Assembly: GCF_001939735.1 (NCBI RefSeq)
Contig: NZ_MJIL01000090.1
Span: 248,001 to 312,000, forward strand
Source: Photobacterium proteolyticum
GTDB lineage: Bacteria; Pseudomonadota; Gammaproteobacteria; Enterobacterales; Vibrionaceae
DNA length: 64,000 bases
Direction: 5' to 3'
In this document: positions 43,055-50,713 of the stretch, piece after piece
Position numbering within the stretch: position 1 is the stretch's first letter
Layout of the letters: each line of letters starts with the position of its first letter
Translations under genes and position numbers: made by a program
Notes under the pieces: model-generated
What the model saw: the letters and a program-made list of their open reading frames with translations, nothing else
The model's database searches: none
Told to the model about the DNA's origin: nothing

Positions 43055-44527
43055 ATGGACAATGAAAAATTGGCTGTACGATACTTGTGCTGGTTCTTTT
43101 CGACGATGACGATTGTGGTGTTACTGTCAATGTCGATGACAGCAAATGCTGAACCCAAGGCGTTGATAATGAAGCCTTTTGCTCAGTTAAGCGATCAAAG
43201 CAAGGAGTGTGCAGCCTGTCATAAAGATAAAAATCCGTCTATTTACGCCCAGTGGGGCCGTTCAAAACACTATGGTGCCAATGTAGGTTGCTACGAATGT
43301 CACCAGGCAGATCCTTCCGATAAAGATGCGATTAAACATGAAGGCTATAGCATTGCCGTCATCGTTTCGCCAAAAGACTGTGGCCAGTGCCATAACCAGG
43401 AAGTGGATCAGTTTTCAAAAAGTCACCACGCCAAAGCGGGCCAGATAATCGGTTCGCTCGATAACTTCCTGGCTGAAGTGGTCGAAGGGGCGCTGACCCT
43501 GAATGGTCAGTCACCGGCCGCCGTAAACGGTTGTTGGCAGTGCCATGGGGCGGAAGTTAAAGTATTGGAAAATGGCGATTTGGATCCGACAACCTGGCCG
43601 AATACCGGGATTGGCCGGATTAACCCCGATGGTTCAATTGGTGCCTGTACAGCCTGTCACCAGCGACATGAGTTCGATATGGTTCAGGCCCGCCGTCCCG
43701 AGGCGTGCGGTAAGTGTCACCTCGGTCCCGATCATCCGCAAAAAGAAGTCTATGAAGAATCCAAGCACGGTATTAATTTCTACGCCCATGTTGACCGGAT
43801 GAATCTCGACTCAGCCAAGTGGATTGTCGGAGAGGATTATGACGCTGCCCCTACCTGTGCGACTTGCCATATGTCTGCCACAAGGGAGCTTCCGGTGACG
43901 CATGATGTCGGTGATCGGATTTCCTGGACCCTCCGTCCGGCCATTTCAGAGAAGATTGACGCTAAGGATATTGCGCTGGGTAAAGAAACCAAGAGCTGGC
44001 AAGCTCGCCGGGCTGACATGCAAAACGTCTGTCAGGCCTGCCATACCAAGTCGATGATTGACAACTTCTACATCCAGTTCGATTCATTGGTTGAGCTTTA
44101 CAACGACAAGTTTGCCCGTCCAGGTAAGGCGCTGATGACGACGTTGAGCAAGGAAGGGATGATAACCGATATCGGTTTTGATGAAGAAATTGAGTGGACC
44201 TGGTTCTATCTGTGGCACCACGAAGGTCGACGTGCCCGCCATGGTGCAGCAATGCAGGCGCCTGACTATGTTCAGTGGCATGGTATGTACGAAGTGGCAG
44301 AGCGTTTCTATATCGAAATGGTTCCGCAATATCTTGAAATTGTTGAGAAAGCCGAGCATGGCGGCAACAAAGAGGGAGCAGAGCGCGCCCGTGCCGTACT
44401 CCAGGAAATTCTCGACAGGCCAGAGCATGCCTGGTTTAGCGGTAAAGAGCCGGATTCGGTGAAAGAAGCCCGTAAGAAAGCACAGGCTGAGTTTAAGGCC
44501 CGTTATCTGAGCGAAAGCAAGGAATAA
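43055..44527 (+). CDS. octaheme c-type cytochrome, hydroxylamine oxidoreductase (HAO) family
   Basis: Periplasmic multiheme enzyme of about 490 residues. ATG 43055 (MDNEKLAVRYLCWFF) is chosen because TGAGG lies six bases upstream; a signal peptide ends SMTANA. There are eight CxxCH heme sites: CAACH, CYECH, CGQCH, CWQCH, CTACH, CGKCH, CATCH and CQACH. Order and spacing, plus the C-terminal GRRARHGAAMQAPDYVQWHG segment, fit the HAO-like octaheme family. Paired with a NapC/NirT quinol oxidase, as in HaoCA of some epsilonproteobacteria, it is likely a reductase of nitrite or hydroxylamine to ammonium rather than an oxidase; the direction is inferred. Confidence 0.85.
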   Translation: MDNEKLAVRYLCWFFSTMTIVVLLSMSMTANAEPKALIMKPFAQLSDQSKECAACHKDKNPSIYAQWGRSKHYGANVGCYECHQADPSDKDAIKHEGYSIAVIVSPKDCGQCHNQEVDQFSKSHHAKAGQIIGSLDNFLAEVVEGALTLNGQSPAAVNGCWQCHGAEVKVLENGDLDPTTWPNTGIGRINPDGSIGACTACHQRHEFDMVQARRPEACGKCHLGPDHPQKEVYEESKHGINFYAHVDRMNLDSAKWIVGEDYDAAPTCATCHMSATRELPVTHDVGDRISWTLRPAISEKIDAKDIALGKETKSWQARRADMQNVCQACHTKSMIDNFYIQFDSLVELYNDKFARPGKALMTTLSKEGMITDIGFDEEIEWTWFYLWHHEGRRARHGAAMQAPDYVQWHGMYEVAERFYIEMVPQYLEIVEKAEHGGNKEGAERARAVLQEILDRPEHAWFSGKEPDSVKEARKKAQAEFKARYLSESKE

Positions 44528-44537
44528 CCATCCGGGG

Positions 44538-44556
44538 AGGCCGGTTTATCCGGCCT
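44538..44556 (+). other. intercistronic hairpin between cytochrome genes
   Basis: AGGCCGG (44538-44544) and CCGGCCT (44550-44556) with a TTTAT loop. There is no T-run. It may stabilise the upstream mRNA or set the gene ratio. Confidence 0.5.
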
Positions 44557-44575
44557 GACTCCTAAGTGAGGAACG

Positions 44576-45136
44576 ATGGGAGAAGAACTATCTCGGACGC
44601 AACGCTTGTGGCGATGGCTGAAAAAACCGCTGTTATGGGGAATACCGATTGGTATTTTCCTGGCTGTCCTGGCTATAGGTGCATTTCAGGGTGTGATGGT
44701 TGCGTCCAATCAGAATGCATTCTGTTTTAGCTGCCACCTCAGCATGGATACTATAGTCCAGGAATATAAGGCCTCGTCCCATTATGTCAGTGATGATGAA
44801 GTCTTGGCGACATGTGCCGATTGTCATGTACCGCATGGTTTTATCGACAAGATGAAAGTGAAGATCGCCGCCACGGCAGATATTTATCACATGATAAAGG
44901 GCACCATAACCAAGGAGAATTTTGAAGAACATAGGCCCAGGTTGGCTAAAATGGTCTGGGACGATATGCTGGCCAATGACTCCGAGGCTTGCCGACATTG
45001 TCATGTAGGTGACAACTTCGACTTGAGCAAACAGCCTCAGCGAGCCAGGCTCAATCATGAACTGATGGAGAGCCGGGGGGAAACCTGTATTCATTGCCAT
45101 ACCGGGCTCGCCCATAAACGGATTACTATCGAGTAA
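44576..45136 (+). CDS. NapC/NirT/NrfH-family tetraheme cytochrome c (HaoC-like)
   Basis: Membrane-anchored quinol dehydrogenase of 186 residues. One N-terminal helix (LLWGIPIGIFLAVLAIGAFQ) anchors it in the inner membrane. Four heme sites follow: CFSCH, CADCH, CRHCH and CIHCH, and NQNAFCFSCHLSM and the first-heme Met resemble NapC/NrfH. It should take electrons from menaquinol or ubiquinol and pass them to the octaheme protein encoded just upstream. GTGAGG precedes the ATG. A strong terminator closes the two-gene operon. Confidence 0.92.
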   Translation: MGEELSRTQRLWRWLKKPLLWGIPIGIFLAVLAIGAFQGVMVASNQNAFCFSCHLSMDTIVQEYKASSHYVSDDEVLATCADCHVPHGFIDKMKVKIAATADIYHMIKGTITKENFEEHRPRLAKMVWDDMLANDSEACRHCHVGDNFDLSKQPQRARLNHELMESRGETCIHCHTGLAHKRITIE

Positions 45137-45138
45137 CG

Positions 45139-45169
45139 AAGGCTGCGCCATGTGCGCAGCCTTTTTATT
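45139..45169 (+). terminator. terminator of cytochrome operon
   Basis: AAGGCTGCGC pairs with GCGCAGCCTT around a CATGT loop, followed by TTTATTT. Confidence 0.9.
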
Positions 45170-45203
45170 TGGGGTAGTCTGAGTAGATTTGTGCCAAATT
45201 ATG

Positions 45204-45256
45204 ACCCTCGCCAAACTCGAAGGGACAAATGTCCTCATTGCACAGGTGAGGGTTTT
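45204..45256 (+). promoter_or_regulatory. structured leader / possible attenuator before pnuC
   Basis: ACCCTCGCC (45204-45212) pairs, with one G-U, with GGTGAGGGT (45245-45253), followed by TTTTCTT. An inner GGAC/GTCC hairpin lies within. It ends about 45 bases before pnuC, so it looks like an intrinsic terminator in the leader. The ligand or trigger, if any, is unknown. Confidence 0.5.
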
Positions 45257-45299
45257 CTTACAATATCGCCAAGCAAAAATACTTTAGAAGGATAACAGG

Positions 45300-46043
45300 A
45301 TGGACTTTGTAGCTTGGTTCGATATCAATAATACCCTAGTGAACATCCCCATTGGCGGTGGTTACGCGATGTCGTGGATTGAAGCAGTGGGTACGGTATT
45401 CGGTTTGCTGTGTATTTGGTACGCCAGTCAGGAAAAAACAATTAACTATGTGTTTGGTCTCATCAACGTTACCTTGTTTGCAATTATTTTTTATCAGATC
45501 CAGTTGTACGGGATCCTGCTTCTTCAATTTTTCTTCTTCTGTGCCAACCTGTACGGCTGGTATGCCTGGACAAGGCCAACCTCGGACTCCGGCGATATGC
45601 TGGAAGTTCGTTGGCTTAGCAAGCAAAAGCTGGCCGTTACGGCTGCGGTTAGCGTGGTGGCGATTGGTTTGATGACCGTCTACATCGATCCGTTCTTCTT
45701 TGCGCTGGCTAACATTACCGTTGATGGTCTGAACCTGTTTGGTGCCGACCTGGCTCGCCCGACACTTGAGCCGGATGCATTCCCGTTCTGGGATGCGACA
45801 ATGACAGTGTTGTCTATTGTGGCGCAAATTTTGATGACCCGTAAATATGTCGAAAACTGGATGCTGTGGGTAGTGATTAACGTGATCAGTGTCGGTATCT
45901 ATGCCGCGCAGGGCGTATACGCACTGTCGATTGAGTACGCAATCCTGCTGTTTATTGCCGCCAACGGTACTCGAGCGTGGATGAAAACGGCCAAGCAAAA
46001 TCAGGCCAAGCAGCTTACCACCGAGAAAGAGGCAGTAGCATGA
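45300..46043 (+). CDS. pnuC: nicotinamide riboside transporter PnuC
   Basis: Inner-membrane transporter of 247 residues with about seven spans. PnuC-type segments are visible: WIEAVGTVFGLLCIWYASQE, FFFFCANLYGWYAWTR, and WDATMTVLSIVAQILMTRKY with VENWMLWVVINVISVGIY. It moves nicotinamide riboside by facilitated diffusion, normally trapped inside by phosphorylation. Here the downstream gene is a nucleoside phosphorylase, overlapping by four bases (ATGA), rather than a NadR-type kinase. Confidence 0.9.
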   Translation: MDFVAWFDINNTLVNIPIGGGYAMSWIEAVGTVFGLLCIWYASQEKTINYVFGLINVTLFAIIFYQIQLYGILLLQFFFFCANLYGWYAWTRPTSDSGDMLEVRWLSKQKLAVTAAVSVVAIGLMTVYIDPFFFALANITVDGLNLFGADLARPTLEPDAFPFWDATMTVLSIVAQILMTRKYVENWMLWVVINVISVGIYAAQGVYALSIEYAILLFIAANGTRAWMKTAKQNQAKQLTTEKEAVA

Positions 46044-46771
46044 GTAAACAGCCTCATATCGCAGTCAGTGCCGAACAGGTGTCAGAAAAAGTCATCGTAT
46101 GTGGCGAGCCGGATCGGGTGAATCGTATTGCAGCCTTGCTTGAACAAGCCGAATTGCTGGCTGATAACCGTGAGTACCGGGTGATGAGCGGGCTCTATCG
46201 GGGCCAGAGGATCACAGTGTGCAGTACCGGCATTGGCGCGCCATCAGCCATCATAGCGCTTGAAGAGCTGGCACAATGCGGAGTTAAGTACATGGTTCGG
46301 GTTGGCTCGGCCGGTGCCCTGCAGGCTAATATCGGCCTTGGTGAACTGATAGTGGCAGAAGCGGCTGTGCGAGACGAGGGAGGCTCCAAGGCTTATGTGG
46401 CCAGCGAGTTCCCGGCGGTTGCCTGTCATCAGCTGGTGGCTGGCATGGATGCTTACCTTAAACAACAGCGATACCCTTCCCATGCTGGTGTCGTCAGATC
46501 ACACGACAGTTTCTACACTGATGGTGAAGAGGAGCTGTGTCAATACTGGAACAAGCACGGTGTGTTAGGAGCCGATATGGAAACTTCGGCACTGTTTACC
46601 GTTGGACGTCTTCGCGGGCTTCAGGTCGCATCGATCCTGAATAATGTCGTTTTGTATCAGCAGGATGTTCAGGATGGTGTAAATCAGTATGTTAGTGCCG
46701 ATGACATTATGATGGCTGGCGAAAACATGGCGGCCAAAGCGGCTCTCTACGCGCTTACAACCCTGGCCTAG
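46040..46771 (+). CDS. nucleoside phosphorylase (uridine/purine phosphorylase family)
   Basis: Cytoplasmic enzyme of 243 residues of the PNP/UDP phosphorylase superfamily (trimeric/hexameric class). The phosphate-site motif is VICVGEPDRV-like (VIVCGEPDRVNRIA), followed by CSTGIGAPSAIIALEEL, RVGSAGALQANIGLGELI and the ribose-site LGADMETSALF. The start at 46040 overlaps the pnuC stop, so the two are coupled. Possible substrates are uridine, purine nucleosides or, given the partner, nicotinamide riboside; the last is an inference from context. A terminator follows. Confidence 0.88.
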   Translation: MSKQPHIAVSAEQVSEKVIVCGEPDRVNRIAALLEQAELLADNREYRVMSGLYRGQRITVCSTGIGAPSAIIALEELAQCGVKYMVRVGSAGALQANIGLGELIVAEAAVRDEGGSKAYVASEFPAVACHQLVAGMDAYLKQQRYPSHAGVVRSHDSFYTDGEEELCQYWNKHGVLGADMETSALFTVGRLRGLQVASILNNVVLYQQDVQDGVNQYVSADDIMMAGENMAAKAALYALTTLA

Positions 46772-46803
46772 ATATAAACTAGCTATTGTAATTTAATGAA
46801 ACG

Positions 46804-46828
46804 AAGCCCGGCTGATGCTGGGCTTTAT
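46804..46828 (+). terminator. terminator after nucleoside phosphorylase gene
   Basis: AAGCCCGGC (46804-46812) pairs with GCTGGGCTT (46817-46825), loop TGAT, then TATGT. The T-run is short. Confidence 0.7.
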
Positions 46829-46912
46829 GTGATCTGCGTTGTTATGAGATTCTTGTGCTACATGCAAGCTTTCGCTAGGATTTGATGACTTTCAGGCTGC
46901 TGCTATTGTCTT

Positions 46913-47593
46913 ATGCAACTAAAACCTTACCAAACAGGCCGCTTTACCCAACACCTGAATACCTTGTATCAAGAGTTCCGTCAGGCCTTTTACCAGTGTC
47001 AGCTCCACAGCAGGTATTATCAGGCTGGTGAGGAGATTTTGCGTCAGGGACAGGTCGTCGACCATTTATACCTGACATCGGTCGGTCGGGTATCGATGAA
47101 TATCTCCGCCGTAAATGGCCGGCGTTTTCAGCTTGGCGAGGTCGATTGTGATTACCATGTATTTGGTGAAATGGAGCTGTTTACCGACACTTCATGCCAG
47201 TGGAGTGTCGTTGCTGAGGAACAGCTTGAAGTCGATGTGATTTGTCTGAAATCGGTGGCCGATTTACTGCTTGAACGTCCGGAGTTTACTTTGTTCTTTG
47301 CCAGTGCGCTGGCCAATGATTATCAGGATTCACTGGATATTTACACCTACCGCCTGTTACACCCGATTACCTACAATATTGCTTATGATCTGTGGCATAG
47401 GCATCAGGAAAGCGTGATGCTGGGAGCCTTTGACAAGGCAGGCCAGGAAGCCGAGCGGTTCGGGACCTCAAGTAGGGTTTATAGACGTGCCGTGAAGGAG
47501 TTGATTGACAAAGGACTGGTAGTAAAAGATGGTGCTGAAATCCAGGTTGTAGATTTAGATGCACTGAAAGCCTTCATCGATCAGTTTGAGTAG
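46913..47593 (+). CDS. Crp/Fnr-family-like regulator (YeiL-like)
   Basis: Protein of 226 residues with an N-terminal cyclic-nucleotide-binding-type beta-barrel (about 25-125; GEEILRQGQVVDHLYLTSVG, FGEMELFTD) and a C-terminal winged-helix region (about 150-215; FGTSSRVYRRAVKELIDKGL). It lacks the Arg and Ser needed for cAMP binding in an evident form. Its place before a NupC-type transporter recalls YeiL beside nucleoside genes in E. coli. It may regulate the transporter gene; the signal is unknown. Confidence 0.75.
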   Translation: MQLKPYQTGRFTQHLNTLYQEFRQAFYQCQLHSRYYQAGEEILRQGQVVDHLYLTSVGRVSMNISAVNGRRFQLGEVDCDYHVFGEMELFTDTSCQWSVVAEEQLEVDVICLKSVADLLLERPEFTLFFASALANDYQDSLDIYTYRLLHPITYNIAYDLWHRHQESVMLGAFDKAGQEAERFGTSSRVYRRAVKELIDKGLVVKDGAEIQVVDLDALKAFIDQFE

Positions 47594-47628
47594 CCCATCT
47601 CGGACTCAGCCTAAACGACTTTATTAAC

Positions 47629-47657
47629 AGGCGTTGCTCTTGAGCGGCGCCTTTTTC
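47629..47657 (+). terminator. terminator after Crp/Fnr-like gene
   Basis: AGGCGTTGCTC pairs with GAGCGGCGCCT (two G-U pairs) and is followed by TTTTTC. Confidence 0.75.
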
Positions 47658-47869
47658 TTTCTTATATATTGATATTTATGAATGTTTGGCTGTATTTTGT
47701 ACAACGCATTTTATGGTGTTCAGATTTCATAATTGATAATTGCTTTCTCCCAAATAGCCCAAATATCCCTCCGAAGCCCGTATTTCCGATGATTTTATTC
47801 CCTGTGAGCCATTTGGATATTCTTTCGCTTTCTATTCATATTGATGAATAAATAGACATAGGTGCAAAA

Positions 47870-47885
47870 TGAGATATCTGTCACT
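47870..47885. promoter_or_regulatory. CRP-like site before nupC-type gene
   Basis: TGAGA-TATCTG-TCACT is close to TGTGA-N6-TCACA and lies about 68 bases before the start. Nucleoside transporters are commonly CRP-controlled. The rest of the gap (47658-47952) has no convincing gene. Confidence 0.45.
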
Positions 47886-47952
47886 TTATTAGTGCAACAA
47901 ATAGTGGAGCATTCACGAATTATTTGAAATACATCACCAAAGAGTACGTTTC

Positions 47953-49146
47953 ATGTCTTACTTGCATTTTATTTTGGGCCTCGTTGTTGTGGCCGTATTA
48001 GCATGGGTTGTCAGCAAAGACAGAAAGAGCATCAAGGTTCGTTATATTATTCAGTTGCTTGTGATTGAGCTGGGGCTTGCATATTTCCTTCTTGGTTCAA
48101 CCGCCGGTACCGGTATTGTCACGAAATTTTCTGATGGCTTTAAAAGCCTGATGGCCTTTGCCGCGGAAGGAACTAACTTTGTCTTTAGCGGGCTGGTGAA
48201 TGTCGGCCAGTTTGACTTCTTTATGCATGTACTCATGCCGATCGTATTCATTTCAGCACTGATCGGTATTCTACAGCACATCAAGGTGCTGCCGGTTGTG
48301 ATTCAGTTTATCGGTCTGGTGCTTTCTAAAGTAAATGGTATGGGCAAGCTGGAATCATTCAACGCCATTAGCGCCTTGATGGTTGGCCAGTCGGAGAACT
48401 TTATTACCTATAAAGATATTCTAAGCAAGATGTCAGAGCGTCGTATGTACACATTGGCAGCAACGGCAATGTCTACCGTGTCGATGTCAATTGTTGGCTC
48501 TTACATGCAGTTGATTGAGCCAAAATACGTGGTTGCGGCTCTGATCCTTAATATGTTCAGCACCTTTATTATTCTGTCGATGATTAACCCTTATGATCAT
48601 CATGCTGAAATGGACTTTGATGAATTGGTTAAAAGCGGCAGTGAAGAGAGACTGACGTTCTTCGAAATGCTGGGTGAATATATCCTGACCGGTTTTAAGG
48701 TGGCCGTGATTGTCGCAGCGATGCTGATTGGCTTTATTTCCCTGATTGCCATGGTGAACCAGGCCTTCACCTGGGCATTTGGTATCAGTTTCCAGGATAC
48801 GATTGGCTACCTGTTCTATCCGGTCGCATGGCTAATGGGCATCCCTGCTGGCGAAGCATTGCAAGCCGGTAGCATTATGGCAACCAAACTGGTTTCTAAC
48901 GAGTTCGTTGCAATGATGGCACTGCAGGACAAGATGGCGGGTCTGTCGGCTCAAACCGTGGGCACCTTGTCTATCTTCCTGGTTTCTTTTGCCAACTTCA
49001 GCTCTATCGGCATCATTGCCGGTGCGGTAAAAGGGGTAAATGAAGAAAAGGGTAACATGGTGGCACGCTTTGGCCTGCGTCTGCTATATGGTTCAACGCT
49101 GGTCAGTGTATTGTCGGCAATGATTGCCAATGTGATGATCAGCTAA
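47953..49146 (+). CDS. concentrative nucleoside transporter (NupC/CNT family)
   Basis: Inner-membrane nucleoside symporter of 397 residues. CNT motifs: FSDGFKSLMAFAAEGTNFVF, VLMPIVFISALIGILQHI, the QSENFITYKDI helix-hairpin motif (substrate/ion site), and GIPAGEALQAGSIMATKLVS-type segment followed by NEFVAM. It imports nucleosides with sodium or protons. A Crp/Fnr-like gene and the pnuC-phosphorylase pair lie upstream, making a small nucleoside-scavenging neighbourhood. Confidence 0.92.
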   Translation: MSYLHFILGLVVVAVLAWVVSKDRKSIKVRYIIQLLVIELGLAYFLLGSTAGTGIVTKFSDGFKSLMAFAAEGTNFVFSGLVNVGQFDFFMHVLMPIVFISALIGILQHIKVLPVVIQFIGLVLSKVNGMGKLESFNAISALMVGQSENFITYKDILSKMSERRMYTLAATAMSTVSMSIVGSYMQLIEPKYVVAALILNMFSTFIILSMINPYDHHAEMDFDELVKSGSEERLTFFEMLGEYILTGFKVAVIVAAMLIGFISLIAMVNQAFTWAFGISFQDTIGYLFYPVAWLMGIPAGEALQAGSIMATKLVSNEFVAMMALQDKMAGLSAQTVGTLSIFLVSFANFSSIGIIAGAVKGVNEEKGNMVARFGLRLLYGSTLVSVLSAMIANVMIS

Positions 49147-49166
49147 GAGCTTAATTACTTAATGAT

Positions 49167-49223
49167 CCTACGCTCGCCCATGATGATGCGAGCGTAGGAC
49201 TCAGGGTTGGCAGCTCTGCCAAC
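49167..49223. other. two hairpins between convergent genes
   Basis: CCTACGCTCGC/GCGAGCGTAGG (49167-49198, 11-bp stem) and GTTGGCAG/CTGCCAAC (49206-49223, 2-base loop) lie between the nupC-type and helicase genes. They could terminate both transcripts, though T-runs are missing. Confidence 0.5.
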
Positions 49224-49243
49224 TCTCACCAGATACTAGGCAA

Positions 49244-50506
49244 CTAGTTTTTTCTTTCCTGATGACTTTTCTGCTTGGCCCGATCGTTGGCTGGCTTGCT
49301 GTTGGAGCTTTGACGTCCTTTGTTCTGCCTGCTTTTGGGCACGTAATTCAGAATCGAGACAGGGACTTCTTTTCTCGGTGCAAAACCCTCAATTTCTTTT
49401 CGGGTGATCAGGTGTCCGAGGCGACTTTCGATCATGCATAGATTTTTAAAGTCATCTTTCGAAACAAGCGAGATTGCCTCACCAGACGCTCCGGCTCGGC
49501 CGGTACGGCCAATACGGTGGACGTAGTCATCCGCAGGATATGGCAAGTCATAGTTAATAACGCGCTGTAGATTATCGATATCAATACCGCGAGCGGCCAC
49601 ACCTGTTGCCACGAGTAAGTTAAGCTTGCCCGATTTAAAATCAGCCAGAAGTTTTGTACGCACTTCCTGGCTCCGGCCGCTGTGGAACGACTCGGCTTTG
49701 ATTCCGCGCTTTTCGAGCTGGCTGACCAGCTTTGCGGCACCATGCTTGGTTTCGATAAAGATGAGTGCCTGTTCCCACTGGTTTTCTTTGATCAGATGGC
49801 TTAGCAGGGCTGATTTTTTGTCTTTGTCGACCGTGACCAGCCACTGGTCGATTTTTGGCTTGGCCGAGCTATCTGGCGTCACCGAAATCTCGACCGGGTT
49901 ATTGATGGCCGTTTTGGCCAGGATACGAACCTGCTTGGATAGCGTGGCAGAGAACAACAAGTTTTGGCGCTCCAGCGGCAAGCGCTCAACAATCTTGTTG
50001 ATATCGTCAATAAAGCCCATGTCGAGCATACGATCGGCTTCATCCAGCACCAGCACGTCGAGCTCATCAAAGTGCACCGCACGCTGGCTGTACATATCCA
50101 GTAGCCTGCCCGGCGTTGCAACCAGGATATCGACACCTTCTATCAGCTGTTGTTTCTGCTGCTTTGAATCTACGCCACCGTACATAGCCAGCGAAGAGAG
50201 CGAAAGGTGTTTGCTGTACTGGGCAATATTTTCCTCAACCTGCACTGCCAGTTCTCGGGTGGGCACAAGGATCAATGCGCGAATACGCTTGCGACGAACC
50301 TGACGCTGCTCTTCACTCAGCATTTGGATGATTGGCAGTACAAAACTAGCGGTTTTGCCTGTACCCGTCTGGGCCGCTGCCAGAAGGTCCTTGCCCGTCA
50401 TGATGACGGGAATTGCTTTCTCTTGAATAGGCGTAGGTGTCTTGTAGCCGAGTTCGGTTACAGCTTTTACAATCGGATCGCTTAATCCAAGCTTGGAGAA
50501 TGGCAT
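49244..50506 (-). CDS. rhlE: DEAD-box RNA helicase (RhlE type)
   Basis: ATP-dependent RNA helicase of 420 residues. ATG 50506 (MPFSKLGLSDPIVKAVTELG) is chosen; an earlier in-frame start adds 27 unrelated residues. Motifs in order: Q motif (KTPTPIQEKAIP), AAQTGTGKT, PTRELAVQ, ATPGRLLD, VLDEADRMLD, FSATL, ATGVAARGID and HRIGRTGRAG. The C-terminal tail is short, basic and low in complexity (RQNKGRQSSNSKPANDR), as in RhlE. It works in RNA remodelling and ribosome biogenesis. Single gene. Confidence 0.92.
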   Translation of the reverse strand: MPFSKLGLSDPIVKAVTELGYKTPTPIQEKAIPVIMTGKDLLAAAQTGTGKTASFVLPIIQMLSEEQRQVRRKRIRALILVPTRELAVQVEENIAQYSKHLSLSSLAMYGGVDSKQQKQQLIEGVDILVATPGRLLDMYSQRAVHFDELDVLVLDEADRMLDMGFIDDINKIVERLPLERQNLLFSATLSKQVRILAKTAINNPVEISVTPDSSAKPKIDQWLVTVDKDKKSALLSHLIKENQWEQALIFIETKHGAAKLVSQLEKRGIKAESFHSGRSQEVRTKLLADFKSGKLNLLVATGVAARGIDIDNLQRVINYDLPYPADDYVHRIGRTGRAGASGEAISLVSKDDFKNLCMIESRLGHLITRKEIEGFAPRKEVPVSILNYVPKSRQNKGRQSSNSKPANDRAKQKSHQERKN

Positions 50507-50713
50507 GTTGAATCTCAGGTAGATGATTAATAAACACTGTTCTCGCGGTAGGCGATGACAGAGAGATAAATGTGCGCATTCTAACACGAAGCAAGGTGTT
50601 CAGGGATACTTTGCGGTATGGGTCAGCTTGACAGCTTTGACGGCATTTTAGTGTTGGTTGGGCGGTAGCGTTTAACATCGATAAGGGGGGGCCAATAGCC
50701 GTTTTTACAACCA

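Noticed and set aside
47669..47851. 60-codon ORF in the nupC upstream gap
   Set aside because: No ribosome site and unlikely composition; the region is better read as promoter.
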